DNA of 64,000 nucleotides, from NCBI RefSeq assembly GCF_000420765.1, contig NZ_ATVO01000003.1, forward strand, positions 1 through 64,000. The letters are read 5' to 3'. This DNA comes from Sandarakinorhabdus limnophila DSM 17366. Its GTDB lineage: Bacteria; Pseudomonadota; Alphaproteobacteria; Sphingomonadales; Sphingomonadaceae. The notes under the pieces were generated by a model that was not told where the DNA came from, did not search any database, and saw only the letters and a program-made list of their open reading frames with translations. Position numbers and translations under genes: made by a program. Numbering within the stretch: the first letter of the stretch is position 1; the number at the start of each line of letters is the position of its first letter. Below are positions 17,408 to 25,956 of this stretch, one piece after another.

Positions 17408-18469
17408 ATGCCGGCCCCGCTTGAATCTGCTGACGGCCCCCGCCGCGGCACCGCCGCCCGAAGCCGGATGCACCCATCCCAGCAGCGTCGCGCGCCAGCC
17501 TATGGCGCGCTTGATCTGGGCACCAACAATTGCCGATTGCTGATCGCCCGACCATCGCCCGATGGCTTCACCGTGGTGGATGCCTATAGCCGCGTGGTGC
17601 GGTTGGGGGAGGGTCTGCTGGAAGCCGGTCGGCTGTCCGATGCCGCGATGGACCGCACGTTGGCCGCACTTTCGGCCTGCTCCGAAAAACTGGCACGCCG
17701 TGATGTACGGTTAACCCGCAATGTCGCCACCGAAGCCTGCCGACGCGCCAGCAATGGCCTGGCCTTCGTGGAGCGAGTCTATCAGGAAACCGGCATCGCG
17801 CTGGATGTGATCAGCGCTGCGGAAGAGGCGCGGCTGGCGGTGCTGGGCTGCCATGTGCTGATCGATGGCGATGGCCCGCCGGCGCTGGTGTTCGATATTG
17901 GCGGCGGCTCAACCGAATTGATGCTGGTGGCGCCGTCGGGGGTTGGCGACGCGCCGCCGGCTATCATCGAGTGGATTTCGATGCCGTGGGGCGTGGTGTC
18001 CCTGGCGGAAACCGAACCGCAATGGCCACAGGTGGCCGACCGCGTTGACGCTTATGATCGGATGCTCGCGGAAATGTGGCCCTGGCTTGACCGATTTGCT
18101 TTGAAGCTGGCCGCGCGGGGCGTGAACGAAGTGCAGTTACTGGGCACATCCGGCACCATCACAACGCTGGCCAGCGTGCAACTGGGCCTGCCCGGCTATG
18201 ATCGGCGGCGGGTGGATGGCTGCGCGGTAGATACGACAGCGCTGGCGGCGTTGTGCCGATCGATCGGGCACAGCAGCGTGGCTGAACGCGCCCGCATCGC
18301 CTGCGTTGGGCCAGACCGCGCCGAACTGATCGTGGCGGGATGTGCCATCCTGGAAGCCATCCTTACCCGCTGGCCGGGCGGACAGGTGCGGGTGGCCGAT
18401 CGCGGCATCCGCGAAGGCATCTTGCGCACATTGATGACCCGCGACGGCGTATGGGCGGCTGGCAAATGA
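17408..18469 (+). CDS. Ppx/GppA family exopolyphosphatase / pppGpp phosphatase
   Basis: About 353 residues of the actin-like ASKHA fold. The phosphate-binding loops are clear: G-A-L-D-L-G-T-N-N-C-R-L-L near the N-terminus, F-D-I-G-G-G-S-T-E-L (about 160-170) and L-G-T-S-G-T-I-T-T-L. The family removes terminal phosphate from polyphosphate or converts pppGpp to ppGpp. This is the short form lacking the C-terminal HD-like domains of E. coli Ppx, as is usual in sphingomonads. The ATG at 17408 is chosen over an upstream TTG. The stop overlaps the rlmE start by four bases (ATGA), so they form an operon. Confidence 0.88.
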   Translation: MPAPLESADGPRRGTAARSRMHPSQQRRAPAYGALDLGTNNCRLLIARPSPDGFTVVDAYSRVVRLGEGLLEAGRLSDAAMDRTLAALSACSEKLARRDVRLTRNVATEACRRASNGLAFVERVYQETGIALDVISAAEEARLAVLGCHVLIDGDGPPALVFDIGGGSTELMLVAPSGVGDAPPAIIEWISMPWGVVSLAETEPQWPQVADRVDAYDRMLAEMWPWLDRFALKLAARGVNEVQLLGTSGTITTLASVQLGLPGYDRRRVDGCAVDTTALAALCRSIGHSSVAERARIACVGPDRAELIVAGCAILEAILTRWPGGQVRVADRGIREGILRTLMTRDGVWAAGK

Positions 18470-19170
18470 GTGGTGCAGGACCTTCCGGCCCCGGCGGCCG
18501 GTCGCGTGGCGGCAAGGTGCGGGTGAAAACCGCGCGCAAACGCTCGCCGCAATCGGCGGCCTGGCTGGAACGGCACCTGAACGATCCCTATGTCGCGGCC
18601 GCCAAGGCCCAGGGCTATCGCAGCCGCGCCGCCTTCAAGCTGAAGGAACTGGATGAACAGTTCGGCCTGCTGGCCGGCGTTGATCGCGTCGTCGATCTTG
18701 GCGCTGCGCCTGGCGGCTGGTGCCAGGTGGTGAAGCAGAAACGGCCAAAGGCGCGGGTGGTGGGCATGGATCTGCTGGCGATCGAGCCGCTGGCCGGCGT
18801 CGATCTGTTCCAGAAGGACATCACCGATGATGATAGCGAGGCGCTGATCCTTTCAACGCTTGGCGGCCCGGCCGATCTGGTGATGAGCGACATGGCCGCC
18901 AACACCGTTGGCCACAAGCAGACCGACCATCTGCGCACCATGGGCCTGATCGAGGTTGGGCTGGACATGGCCACGCGGCTGCTGCGGCCGGGCGGCAGTT
19001 TCCTGGCCAAGGTGCTGGCCGGCGGCGGCGATGGCCAGTTGACGGCGCTGTTGAAACGCCATTTCACCACGGTGAAACATGTGAAGCCACCGGCCAGCCG
19101 CAAGGGATCGAGCGAATGGTATGTGGTGGCGCAGGGTTTCAAACCACCCGCGAGTGCAAGCCCTGACTGA
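18466..19170 (+). CDS. rlmE: 23S rRNA (uridine-2'-O)-methyltransferase RlmE (FtsJ/RrmJ)
   Basis: 234 residues. It methylates the 2'-OH of U2552 in the ribosomal A-loop, using SAM. The SAM motif D-L-G-A-A-P-G-G-W sits at 77-85, and the K-D-K-E catalytic tetrad is present: K58 (A-F-K-L), D142 (M-S-D-M-A), K182 (L-A-K-V) and E217 (S-S-E-W-Y). A basic, Gly-rich N-terminal extension (residues 1-25) probably helps RNA binding and is common in alphaproteobacteria. It overlaps ppx by four bases. Confidence 0.95.
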   Translation: MSGAGPSGPGGRSRGGKVRVKTARKRSPQSAAWLERHLNDPYVAAAKAQGYRSRAAFKLKELDEQFGLLAGVDRVVDLGAAPGGWCQVVKQKRPKARVVGMDLLAIEPLAGVDLFQKDITDDDSEALILSTLGGPADLVMSDMAANTVGHKQTDHLRTMGLIEVGLDMATRLLRPGGSFLAKVLAGGGDGQLTALLKRHFTTVKHVKPPASRKGSSEWYVVAQGFKPPASASPD

Positions 19171-19311
19171 GGGCAAGGGCCGCACTTCGCAGTTGCCAGC
19201 ACCAAAATTGGCTGGCAATCAATCGTCACAGCAACAGGTTAGGCCGGTTCATCCCCGCGACTGCAAGGCGAGGTATGAGTGGGCTATGGCAAGTGGGAGC
19301 GTGGGAACGAC

Positions 19312-20286
19312 ATGACGGCGCGACAACCCGCAGAATGGGCTGCCCACGCCGCCACCTGGACGGCGTTTCCGTCCCACGCTGAGCTGTGGGAGGATGATCT
19401 CGCCGCGGCACAAGCGGAAGTCGCCGAGATGGTGCGCGCCATTGCCAAAGGCGAGCGCGTCGAACTGCTGGTGGCCAATGATAAAGCCATGGCTGTGGCC
19501 CGCGACATGCTGGGCGATGTGGATGTGCGGCTGCATGCCTATGGCTTTGGCGATATCTGGCTGCGCGATACCGGGCCGTTGTTCCTGCAATCGCCACACG
19601 GCATGGCGGCGGCCGGATTTAGCTTCAATTTCTGGGGCGGCAAATATGATCTGCCCGGCGATGAGGGTGTTGCCGCCTTTGTTGCCAATATGACGAAAAC
19701 GCCGCTGGCAAAGCACGGCTGGGTCCTCGAAGGCGGCGCCATCGATGTGGATGGCACTGGCCTGGTGGTGACTACCGAGCAATGTCTGCTCAATCCCAAT
19801 CGCAACCCCAAGATGGATCGGGTGGAAGTGGAAAGCCATCTGCGCCGCGATCTTGGCCTGGATCGAGTGTTGTGGCTGGGCGAGGGTCTGCTGAACGATC
19901 ACACCGATGGCCATGTCGACAATCTGGCGCGCTTCGTCGCGCCGGGCCGGTTGGCGCTTCCGGTAGCGGCGGGCAAGGATGATCCAAATAAAGATGTCTA
20001 CGAAGACGCGTGGGAACGCGCCCGCGATTTCGGGCTGGAGATCGTGCCGATCCCGTCGCCGGGCAAGGTGCTGCGCGATGGCGAGATTATCCCGGCCAGC
20101 CACATGAATTTCTACATCGCCAATGCCGTGGTTGTGGTGCCGCTTTATGGTGCCGCCAGCGATGATGACGCGGTGAAGGCCATCGCCGCGCTGTTCCCCG
20201 ATCGAGAGGTGATTGGCATGCGCGCCGACCATATCCTTACCGGCGGCGGCAGCTTCCACTGCATCACCCAGCAGCAGCCGAAATAG
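19312..20286 (+). CDS. aguA: Agmatine deiminase
   Basis: 324 residues, peptidyl-arginine-deiminase-like fold. It hydrolyses agmatine to N-carbamoylputrescine and ammonia, the first step of the arginine-decarboxylase route to putrescine. Diagnostic features: W-L-R-D-T-G-P (D86), D-G-H-V-D (H201), and the nucleophile C317 in the terminal G-G-G-S-F-H-C-I-T-Q-Q-x-P motif. The ATG at 19312 is chosen; longer upstream in-frame starts add residues with no family similarity. The next gene, 45 bases downstream, encodes the second pathway enzyme, N-carbamoylputrescine amidase. Confidence 0.95.
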   Translation: MTARQPAEWAAHAATWTAFPSHAELWEDDLAAAQAEVAEMVRAIAKGERVELLVANDKAMAVARDMLGDVDVRLHAYGFGDIWLRDTGPLFLQSPHGMAAAGFSFNFWGGKYDLPGDEGVAAFVANMTKTPLAKHGWVLEGGAIDVDGTGLVVTTEQCLLNPNRNPKMDRVEVESHLRRDLGLDRVLWLGEGLLNDHTDGHVDNLARFVAPGRLALPVAAGKDDPNKDVYEDAWERARDFGLEIVPIPSPGKVLRDGEIIPASHMNFYIANAVVVVPLYGAASDDDAVKAIAALFPDREVIGMRADHILTGGGSFHCITQQQPK

Positions 20287-20331
20287 AGCCGCATCTTTCG
20301 CCCGCCACATTCGTGCGCTAGGGGCGAAATC

Positions 20332-21195
20332 ATGACCCGCACCATCACCGTCGCCGGCCTGCAGCTGGCCTTTTCCGGCAATCGCGATGCCGATATCGCC
20401 ATGACCGCCGCCGCTGCCCGCGCCGCTGCTGACGGCGTCGATGTCGTGCTGCCGCCGGAATTGTTCGAAGGCCATTATTTCTGCAGGCACGAAGACGAAG
20501 GCCTGTTCGTCAACGCCCTGCCGCTGGACAAGCATCCGGCCGTCGCCGCAATGCGCGAAGTGGCGCTGGAAACGAAGACCTACATCCCCTGTTCCTTCTT
20601 CGAGAAGGACGGCCACCATCATTACAACAGCCTGGCCATGATCGACGATGGCGGCAACGTGATGGGCGTCTATCGCAAGAGCCATATCCCTGACGGGCCG
20701 GGCTATGAGGAAAAATTCTATTTCCGCCCGGGCAACACCGGCTTCAAGGTGTGGAACACCAAGAAGGGTGTGATCGGCGTCGGCATCTGCTGGGACCAAT
20801 GGTATCCCGAAACCGCCCGCGCGATGATGCTGATGGGCGCCGAAGTGCTGCTCTATCCGACCGCCATCGGCACCGAGCCGCATGATCCCGACCTCGACAC
20901 ACGCCGGTTGTGGCGCCGGGCGATGGTGGGCCATGCCGTATCGAACGTCGTGCCGGTGCTGGCCTGCAACCGCATCGGCACCGAAGAGGCTGGCACGCCG
21001 CACGCGCAGACCTTTTACGGCACCAGCTTTGCCTGCGATCAGCGTGGCGACATTGTCGATGATCTGGATGACGTGACGCCCGGCGTGGTGAAGGCGACCT
21101 TCAATCTCGACCTCGCCGCCCGCCACCGCGCCGCCTTCGGCTTCTTCCGCGACCGCCGGCCCGAACTCTATGGACGGCTGGCGCAGGACATCTGA
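20332..21195 (+). CDS. aguB: N-carbamoylputrescine amidase
   Basis: 287 residues of the nitrilase/amidase superfamily. It converts N-carbamoylputrescine to putrescine, CO2 and ammonia, completing the AguA-AguB pathway in the cytoplasm. The catalytic E-K-C triad is visible: E43 (L-P-P-E-L-F), K116 (Y-R-K-S-H-I-P) and C153 (G-V-G-I-C-W-D-Q-W-Y-P-E). Length and the H-Y-F-C ... S-H-I-P-D-G-P-G-Y-x-E-K-F-Y-F pattern match the plant/bacterial AguB subgroup. It is directly downstream of aguA on the same strand. Confidence 0.95.
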   Translation: MTRTITVAGLQLAFSGNRDADIAMTAAAARAAADGVDVVLPPELFEGHYFCRHEDEGLFVNALPLDKHPAVAAMREVALETKTYIPCSFFEKDGHHHYNSLAMIDDGGNVMGVYRKSHIPDGPGYEEKFYFRPGNTGFKVWNTKKGVIGVGICWDQWYPETARAMMLMGAEVLLYPTAIGTEPHDPDLDTRRLWRRAMVGHAVSNVVPVLACNRIGTEEAGTPHAQTFYGTSFACDQRGDIVDDLDDVTPGVVKATFNLDLAARHRAAFGFFRDRRPELYGRLAQDI

Positions 21196-21198
21196 AGG

Positions 21199-21834
21199 TC
21201 AGGCTCTGTAGGCGAGGGTCGCTTCGAGCGCGGCCTTGAACATGTCCGGCGTCAGTAAGCCGGTGTTGGTGTTCAGCCGGCTGCAATGGTAGCTGTCCAT
21301 CAGCACCACGCCCGAAGGCAGCTTGTGCGCCACGCCGTGGCCGAAGCGATACTTGGGCAGCTTGCCGCCGACCGCCTTGATCGCGGCCTGGTGTGCGGTT
21401 TCGCCCAAAGCCACCACCACTTTCAAGGCGGGCAGTGCGGCCAGTTGTTCTGCGAGGAATGACCGGCAGTTATGCTTTTCCGCCGTCTCTGGCAGGTTGC
21501 CGGGCGGGGCGCAGGCCACCGCGTTGGTGATGAACAGGCCGGGCGCATCCCAGCCATCGGGCGTTTCGGTGGCCAGGCCCAGTTCGGCCAGCATGCCAAA
21601 CAGCATCTTGCCGGCTTCATCACCGTGGAAGGGCTTGCCGGTGCGGTTGGCGCCCTTCAGGCCGGGCGCGAGACCGACGATGGCGAGCCAAGCCGAGGCA
21701 TCACCAAGCGGCGGCACTGGGGCGTTCCACCAGCCGGAATGGCGCGCCATCTGCTCGGTGCGATAGGCGGCCAGGCGCGGGCACAAGGCGCAATCCTTTG
21801 GCGGGGTTCCGGGGTGCAGGGTCTCGTCAGTCAT
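21199..21834 (-). CDS. Family 5 uracil-DNA glycosylase (UdgB-type)
   Basis: 211 residues. It removes uracil (and often hypoxanthine or xanthine) from DNA. The family 5 signature V-G-L-A-P-G-x-x-G-A-N-R-T-G-K-P-F (53-69) lacks the acidic residue of family 4. Four cysteines, C15, C18, C108 and C123, have the spacing of the [4Fe-4S] cluster. A late H-C-S-R-L-N-T-N-T-G motif provides the second active-site loop. The start is ATG 21834, with a GTG immediately before it also possible. It is divergent from folK with only 29 bases between starts, and convergent with aguB, stopping three bases from it. Confidence 0.9.
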   Translation of the reverse strand: MTDETLHPGTPPKDCALCPRLAAYRTEQMARHSGWWNAPVPPLGDASAWLAIVGLAPGLKGANRTGKPFHGDEAGKMLFGMLAELGLATETPDGWDAPGLFITNAVACAPPGNLPETAEKHNCRSFLAEQLAALPALKVVVALGETAHQAAIKAVGGKLPKYRFGHGVAHKLPSGVVLMDSYHCSRLNTNTGLLTPDMFKAALEATLAYRA

Positions 21835-21863
21835 CACCCATGCCTGTAGGGGCTCAGGATAAT

Positions 21864-22352
21864 ATGGCAATCATACTTGTCGCGCTGGGATCGAACCGCT
21901 GCCACGGCCGCCATGGCCGGCCGGCGGGCGTGGTGCGCGCAGCGCTGGTGGCATTGGCGGGGCTGGGCCTGGTGGAGCGCGTATCGCCCATCTTCGCGAC
22001 GGCTCCGATCGGCCCGGGCAGCCGCCGTTATGCCAATGCGGTGGCGGCTTTGGAGTGGGGTGGCAGCCTGCCTGATCTTCTGCGTGCGCTGAAAGATATC
22101 GAGCGGGACTTTGGCCGCAGGCGCGGACAACGCTGGGGTGATCGGGTGCTGGATCTCGATATTCTTGCCGCCGGCGCTACTCAACTGCGTCTGCCCGCTC
22201 TTGCCGTGCCGCACCCGCGCCTTGCTGAACGGCGTTTCGTGCTTGATCCTCTGGTGATGGTCGCACCCGATTGGCGGCATCCGGTGACAGGGCATAGTGC
22301 AAGACAGTTGCACGCCCGCGCGCTTCGCCCTAAAGGCCTGCCCCGCGCCTGA
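21864..22352 (+). CDS. folK: 2-amino-4-hydroxy-6-hydroxymethyldihydropteridine diphosphokinase (HPPK)
   Basis: 162 residues. It transfers pyrophosphate from ATP to 6-hydroxymethyl-7,8-dihydropterin in folate synthesis. Family marks: the V-A-L-G-S-N N-terminus, the R-R-Y-x-N-A-V segment, and the metal and ATP site R-W-G-x-R-V-L-D-L-D-I-L (about 91-102) followed by P-H-P-R-L-x-E-R-R-F-V-L-x-P-L. The start ATG 21864 has CAGGA eight bases upstream. The C-terminus is short. It is divergent from the UDG gene and lies 30 bases before tRNA-Lys. Confidence 0.95.
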   Translation: MAIILVALGSNRCHGRHGRPAGVVRAALVALAGLGLVERVSPIFATAPIGPGSRRYANAVAALEWGGSLPDLLRALKDIERDFGRRRGQRWGDRVLDLDILAAGATQLRLPALAVPHPRLAERRFVLDPLVMVAPDWRHPVTGHSARQLHARALRPKGLPRA

Positions 22353-22382
22353 TGCGCGCCCAATGCTGCCAGCGGCTTTTGG

Positions 22383-22459
22383 GGGTCCTTAGCTCAATCG
22401 GTTAGAGCGCCCGCCTTTTAAGCGGTAGGTTTCGGGTTCAAGTCCCGAAGGACCCACCA
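22383..22459 (+). tRNA. tRNA-Lys (anticodon TTT)
   Basis: 77 bases with encoded CCA. Acceptor GGGTCCT pairs with AGGACCC, the D-arm is GCTC/GAGC, the anticodon loop CTTTTAA gives TTT, and the T-arm is TCGGG-TTCAAGT-CCCGA. Pair 27:43 is a C-U mismatch, as in the tRNA-Gln of this window. Confidence 0.95.
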
Positions 22460-22480
22460 AGCCGCAGTACGGCTTGGTGG
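22454..22480 (+). terminator. Strong hairpin at the tRNA-Lys 3' end (terminator-like, no T-tract)
   Basis: CCACCAAGCCG (22454-22464) and CGGCTTGGTGG (22470-22480) form a perfect 11-bp stem with a CAGTA loop. The 5' arm includes the tRNA discriminator and CCA, so folding of the precursor could compete with the mature 3' end. It may act in termination or 3' processing, but the usual run of T is missing. Confidence 0.5.
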
Positions 22481-22590
22481 CTGTGGGAGGCGCAAACGCC
22501 AGAGCTCGCGCAAGGCCGGCCGCGCCCGTCACGACCGCGCCTTGCCAACCTGCAGCCCCCATCGCACTGTCCGAACAGGGGGAACCAGCC

Positions 22591-23382
22591 ATGCCATTAT
22601 CCGATTACAGCCTCACCGATTTCACCGCCGGCCCGTACACCCGCCCCGTTTATCGCCGCGGCAGCGGCCCCGCCGTGATCGTTATCCACGAAGTTCCCGC
22701 CCTGCACACGCTGGTGATCGAATTCGCCGACCGGCTGGCGGCATCGGGCATGACGGTGATCTGCCCCAGCCTGTTCGGCACGCCCGGTTCGGTGCCCACG
22801 AAATCCGCGGCGGCCAAGCAGTTGTTCCTCAACATCTGCATAAGGCGGGAGTTTTCGGCCTGGAACGATGGCCGCTCCAGCCCGATTGTCGATTGGCTGC
22901 GGGCGCTGGCCAAGCAGGCGCATGCAGAATGCGGCGGGCCGGGCGTGGGGGCGGTGGGCATGTGCTTCGCCGGCGGTTTTGCGCTGGCGATGATGACGGA
23001 ACCCAGCGTCATCGCCCCGGTCCTGAGCCAGCCCAGCCTGCCCATCCGCGGCGCCAAGACTGGCGGCATCGATGCGACCCCGGCCGAGATCGCCTGCGCG
23101 CGGGCGCGGTTCGAGAAGGAGGATCTGTCGCTCCTTGCGCTGCGCTACCGGTCTGATGCGCTGGTGCCCGATGCCCGCTTCCGCCGTTATGAGCGCGAGT
23201 TCCCCGGTCGGGTCGAAACCATCGAACTGGCTGATGAACATGCCCGAAGCGGCACCGGCATGGCCCCGCACAGCGTGCTGACCGTGCATCTGCCCGATGA
23301 TGGCCCCGGCAAGGCGGCGGAAACCCGGGTGATTGGCTTTCTGCGACAGCGACTTGGGATTGGTGACGCTGTGCCCTCTTGA
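22591..23382 (+). CDS. Dienelactone hydrolase family protein
   Basis: 263 residues, alpha/beta-hydrolase of the DLH family. The nucleophile is C125 in G-M-C-F-A-G-G, replacing the Ser of usual hydrolases, with a late His (H227 in A-P-H-S-V-L) completing the triad. The N-terminal I-V-I-H-E-V-P-A-L-H segment is the oxyanion region. DLH opens dienelactones in aromatic ring cleavage, but many members are generic esterases. No aromatic pathway genes are adjacent, so the substrate is unknown. The start ATG 22591 has GGGGGA upstream. Confidence 0.85.
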   Translation: MPLSDYSLTDFTAGPYTRPVYRRGSGPAVIVIHEVPALHTLVIEFADRLAASGMTVICPSLFGTPGSVPTKSAAAKQLFLNICIRREFSAWNDGRSSPIVDWLRALAKQAHAECGGPGVGAVGMCFAGGFALAMMTEPSVIAPVLSQPSLPIRGAKTGGIDATPAEIACARARFEKEDLSLLALRYRSDALVPDARFRRYEREFPGRVETIELADEHARSGTGMAPHSVLTVHLPDDGPGKAAETRVIGFLRQRLGIGDAVPS

Positions 23383-23438
23383 TTGCCAGCGCAACTGCGG
23401 CCACATCGCTGTTGCACTGCAACTACAGGAATTTTCCC

Positions 23439-23861
23439 ATGTCTGCCGCCTCTATTGCCGCTCTGGCTGCCTCTGTCGCTACCATGACGGCCACCACCGC
23501 CGCCGCCCAACAGGCAGTGCTGCCCGGGGGCACCAGGGTAACCGAGGTCAAGGCCGGTAGCGGCGCCCTTGCCGAACCGGGCCGTGCCGTGGCGGTGCAT
23601 TACACCGGCTGGCTTTATGTGGACGGCGGTAAGGGCGCGAAATTCGATTCCTCACGCGATCGTGGCCAGCCCTTCATCTTCACGCTGGGCCTGGGCGAAG
23701 TGATCATGGGCTGGGATGAAGGCGTGGCCGGCATGAAGGTTGGCGGCCAGCGTACGCTGATCGTGCCGCCGGAAGCCGGCTATGGCGAGCGCGGTGCCGG
23801 CGGCGTGATCCCGCCCGGCGCGACGCTGATGTTCGACGTTGAACTGCTGGCGGTGCAATAA
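23439..23861 (+). CDS. FKBP-type peptidyl-prolyl cis-trans isomerase, exported
   Basis: 140 residues: a signal peptide (M-S-A-A-S-I-A-A-L-A-A-S-V ending in A-A-A-Q) followed by one FKBP domain with V-H-Y-T-G-W-L, F-D-S-S-R-D-R-G-Q-P-F, V-I-M-G-W-D-E-G-V-A-G-M-K-V-G-G and G-Y-G-E-R-G-A-G-G-V-I-P-P. It should assist proline isomerisation of periplasmic proteins. The start ATG 23439 has AGGA upstream. The stop TAA shares its last base with the next ATG (TAATG), giving tight coupling to the metal-dependent hydrolase gene. Confidence 0.92.
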   Translation: MSAASIAALAASVATMTATTAAAQQAVLPGGTRVTEVKAGSGALAEPGRAVAVHYTGWLYVDGGKGAKFDSSRDRGQPFIFTLGLGEVIMGWDEGVAGMKVGGQRTLIVPPEAGYGERGAGGVIPPGATLMFDVELLAVQ

Positions 23862-24700
23862 TGGCTTCCGCAGCACCGGCTGATCTGGCCATCACTCCGC
23901 GCAACCTGCGCTTTGGTCGCGATGAAGTGCGCGGCCGCTGGTGGCTGGGCGGCGATGCTGTTGCCACTGCCTGGCACAATTCGCTTTCGGCCAGTTTCCC
24001 GGCCGGCGAAGCCTTTTTCATCGAAACCGTGCGGCGGTTCCGGGATCAGGTGCCAGCGGAGCTTGCCGCGCAGATCGACCAATTCGTGAAACAGGAAGCC
24101 CATCACACTCGCGAGCATGTTGCCTTCAACCGGCAGGTGACGGGTGCCGGCTACGACATCGCCGCCATCGACAAGCGCATCGCCGATAGCCTGGTGCAGG
24201 CGCGCACCACGCATCCGGTCGCTCAACTTCTGGTGACGGTGAGCCTGGAGCATTTCACCGCCATCTTCGCCCACGCCATGCTGGCGCGCGCCGGCCAGCA
24301 GTTCGACGGCGCGTCGGCTGAAACCCGCGCGATGTGGATCTGGCACGCCATCGAAGAGATTGAGCACAAGGGGGTTGCCTTCGATACCTACATGCACATC
24401 ACCCGCAGCCTGAAGCCGGCGAAACGCTGGGCGATCCGCAGCCTGGTATTCTTCCGCGTCTCGCGCAATTTCATCGCGAACCGGGTGAATGATGCGCTGG
24501 CCCTGCTGGCGCAAGACGGCATCACCGGATGGCGGGCCAAGGCGCGGCTGTGGTGGTATCTGCTGGGCACGCCCGGCGTACTGCGCCAGGTGGCGCTGCC
24601 ATGGGCCAGCTATTTCCGCCCCGGTTTCCATCCGTGGGATCATGATGATCGCGCGCTGATCGCTGCATACGAAACGGCGCCGACGCCAGTTCCGGCCTGA
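23861..24700 (+). CDS. Predicted metal-dependent hydrolase (ferritin-like diiron, PF10118 type)
   Basis: 279 residues. Helical protein with metal ligands spaced as in ferritin-like di-metal enzymes: K-Q-E-A-H-H-T-R-E-H (about 84-93), S-L-E-H-F-T-A (about 129-135) and I-E-E-I-E-H-K-G-V-A-F-D (about 166-177). The family is annotated as predicted metal-dependent hydrolase and has no established substrate. It is translationally coupled to the FKBP gene upstream (one-base overlap) and precedes a patatin-like lipase, a neighbourhood that hints at lipid handling, which is only inference. Confidence 0.82.
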   Translation: MASAAPADLAITPRNLRFGRDEVRGRWWLGGDAVATAWHNSLSASFPAGEAFFIETVRRFRDQVPAELAAQIDQFVKQEAHHTREHVAFNRQVTGAGYDIAAIDKRIADSLVQARTTHPVAQLLVTVSLEHFTAIFAHAMLARAGQQFDGASAETRAMWIWHAIEEIEHKGVAFDTYMHITRSLKPAKRWAIRSLVFFRVSRNFIANRVNDALALLAQDGITGWRAKARLWWYLLGTPGVLRQVALPWASYFRPGFHPWDHDDRALIAAYETAPTPVPA

Positions 24701-24709
24701 TCCGCAGGC

Positions 24710-25837
24710 ATGGCAACCATCCCCGCCCATATCGCTTCACTGCCCGGTATGCCGGTGCTGGTGCTGCAGGGTGGCGGCGCGATGGGCAGCTATCAGGCGG
24801 GCGTGTTCGCGGCGCTGGATGAGGCCGGATACTGCCCAGAGGTCGTTGCCGGTATTTCCATTGGTGCGATCAACGGGGCGCTGATCGCCGGTAATCCGCC
24901 CGAACGCCGTCGCGAACGACTGATGACGTTCTGGGAACGCATCACCGGCAGCCCGGCCCTGAGCTGGGTGGCCAGCGATGTGGGCGGTAACCAGCAGGCC
25001 GAAGGCTTGCGCCACCAGTGGGCCGCAGCGGCAACTGCGCTCGCGGGCGCGCCAGGCTTTTTCCGGCCGCGCTGGCCTTGGCTGCCCAATTGGTGGCCAG
25101 GGCAGGTCGCACTTTATGACACCGGCGCGTTGAAGGCGACGCTGGAGGAACTGGTCGATTGGGATCTGCTCAACAGCGGTGCGGTGCGGTTTGCGGTTGG
25201 TGCGGTCAATGTCGAAACCGGCAACTTCACCTATTTCTGCTCTGAACAGCAGCGGCTGGACGTGCGCCACGTGATGGCTTCGGGCGCATTGCCGCCGGGG
25301 CTGCCACCGGTGGAGATCGATGGCCAATTGTGGTGGGATGGTGGCCTTGTTTCCAACACGCCGCTCGATCATGTGCTCGATCACGACGATGATGATGATC
25401 TCACCATCTTCCAGGTCGATCTGTTCCCGGCCCGGGGCGCGCGGCCCAACACGTTGGAGGAGGTGGAGGAGCGTGCCGCCGATATCCGCTTTTCCAGCCG
25501 CACCCGTTTCACCACCGATGCCCAGGCGCGGCTGAACGCTCCGCGCCGGGCCTGGGCGCGGCTGGCGGCCAAGCTGCCACCCGAACTGCGCGAGAGTGCC
25601 GAAGCCCAGTTGCTGGACAGGCTGGCGCGGGGCCGCCGGGCGGTGGTGGCCCAACTCGTCTATCGCGATCAGCCATGGCAGGGCACCGCCAAGGGCCGTG
25701 AATTCAGCCGTGCCACCATGATGATGCACTGGCGTCATGGCGAGGCCGACGTGGCCGCCATGCTGGAGCGCGGCGGTTGGGCCAAGCTGCCCGACGGGCC
25801 GGGTGTGTGGAGCTTTGACGCCACCGCGCAGCCCTGA
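24710..25837 (+). CDS. Patatin-like phospholipase family protein
   Basis: 375 residues. Ser-Asp dyad lipase: oxyanion loop G-G-G-A-M-G-S-Y (21-28), nucleophile S50 in G-I-S-I-G, and D210 in W-W-D-G-G-L. The domain hydrolyses acyl chains from phospholipids or related esters. No signal peptide is apparent, so it is probably cytoplasmic or peripherally membrane-bound. The C-terminal third (after about 250) is of the DUF3734-like type often attached in proteobacteria. It follows the PF10118 gene by nine bases in the same direction. Confidence 0.9.
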   Translation: MATIPAHIASLPGMPVLVLQGGGAMGSYQAGVFAALDEAGYCPEVVAGISIGAINGALIAGNPPERRRERLMTFWERITGSPALSWVASDVGGNQQAEGLRHQWAAAATALAGAPGFFRPRWPWLPNWWPGQVALYDTGALKATLEELVDWDLLNSGAVRFAVGAVNVETGNFTYFCSEQQRLDVRHVMASGALPPGLPPVEIDGQLWWDGGLVSNTPLDHVLDHDDDDDLTIFQVDLFPARGARPNTLEEVEERAADIRFSSRTRFTTDAQARLNAPRRAWARLAAKLPPELRESAEAQLLDRLARGRRAVVAQLVYRDQPWQGTAKGREFSRATMMMHWRHGEADVAAMLERGGWAKLPDGPGVWSFDATAQP

Positions 25838-25956
25838 ATCTGCGGCCTCTTTGCCGCCGCCATATTTCTGATACGCTCACCCCTGCGCGGCGATGTGCTG
25901 TGCGGGAACGAGGCTGGCGCCACGCAGCGACTGGCCCGCACCGGGGGAGAACGTGC

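Noticed and set aside
17217-17555. Minus-strand open frame upstream of ppx
   Set aside because: It runs over the start of ppx in antisense, has no ribosome-binding site or family, and reads as low-complexity Gly/Arg/Ala.
19249-21126. Long open frame of 625 codons on the minus strand
   Set aside because: It lies fully opposite aguA and aguB, which have complete catalytic motifs; its translation is His/Gly/Ala/Arg-rich without family features. A GC-rich shadow frame.
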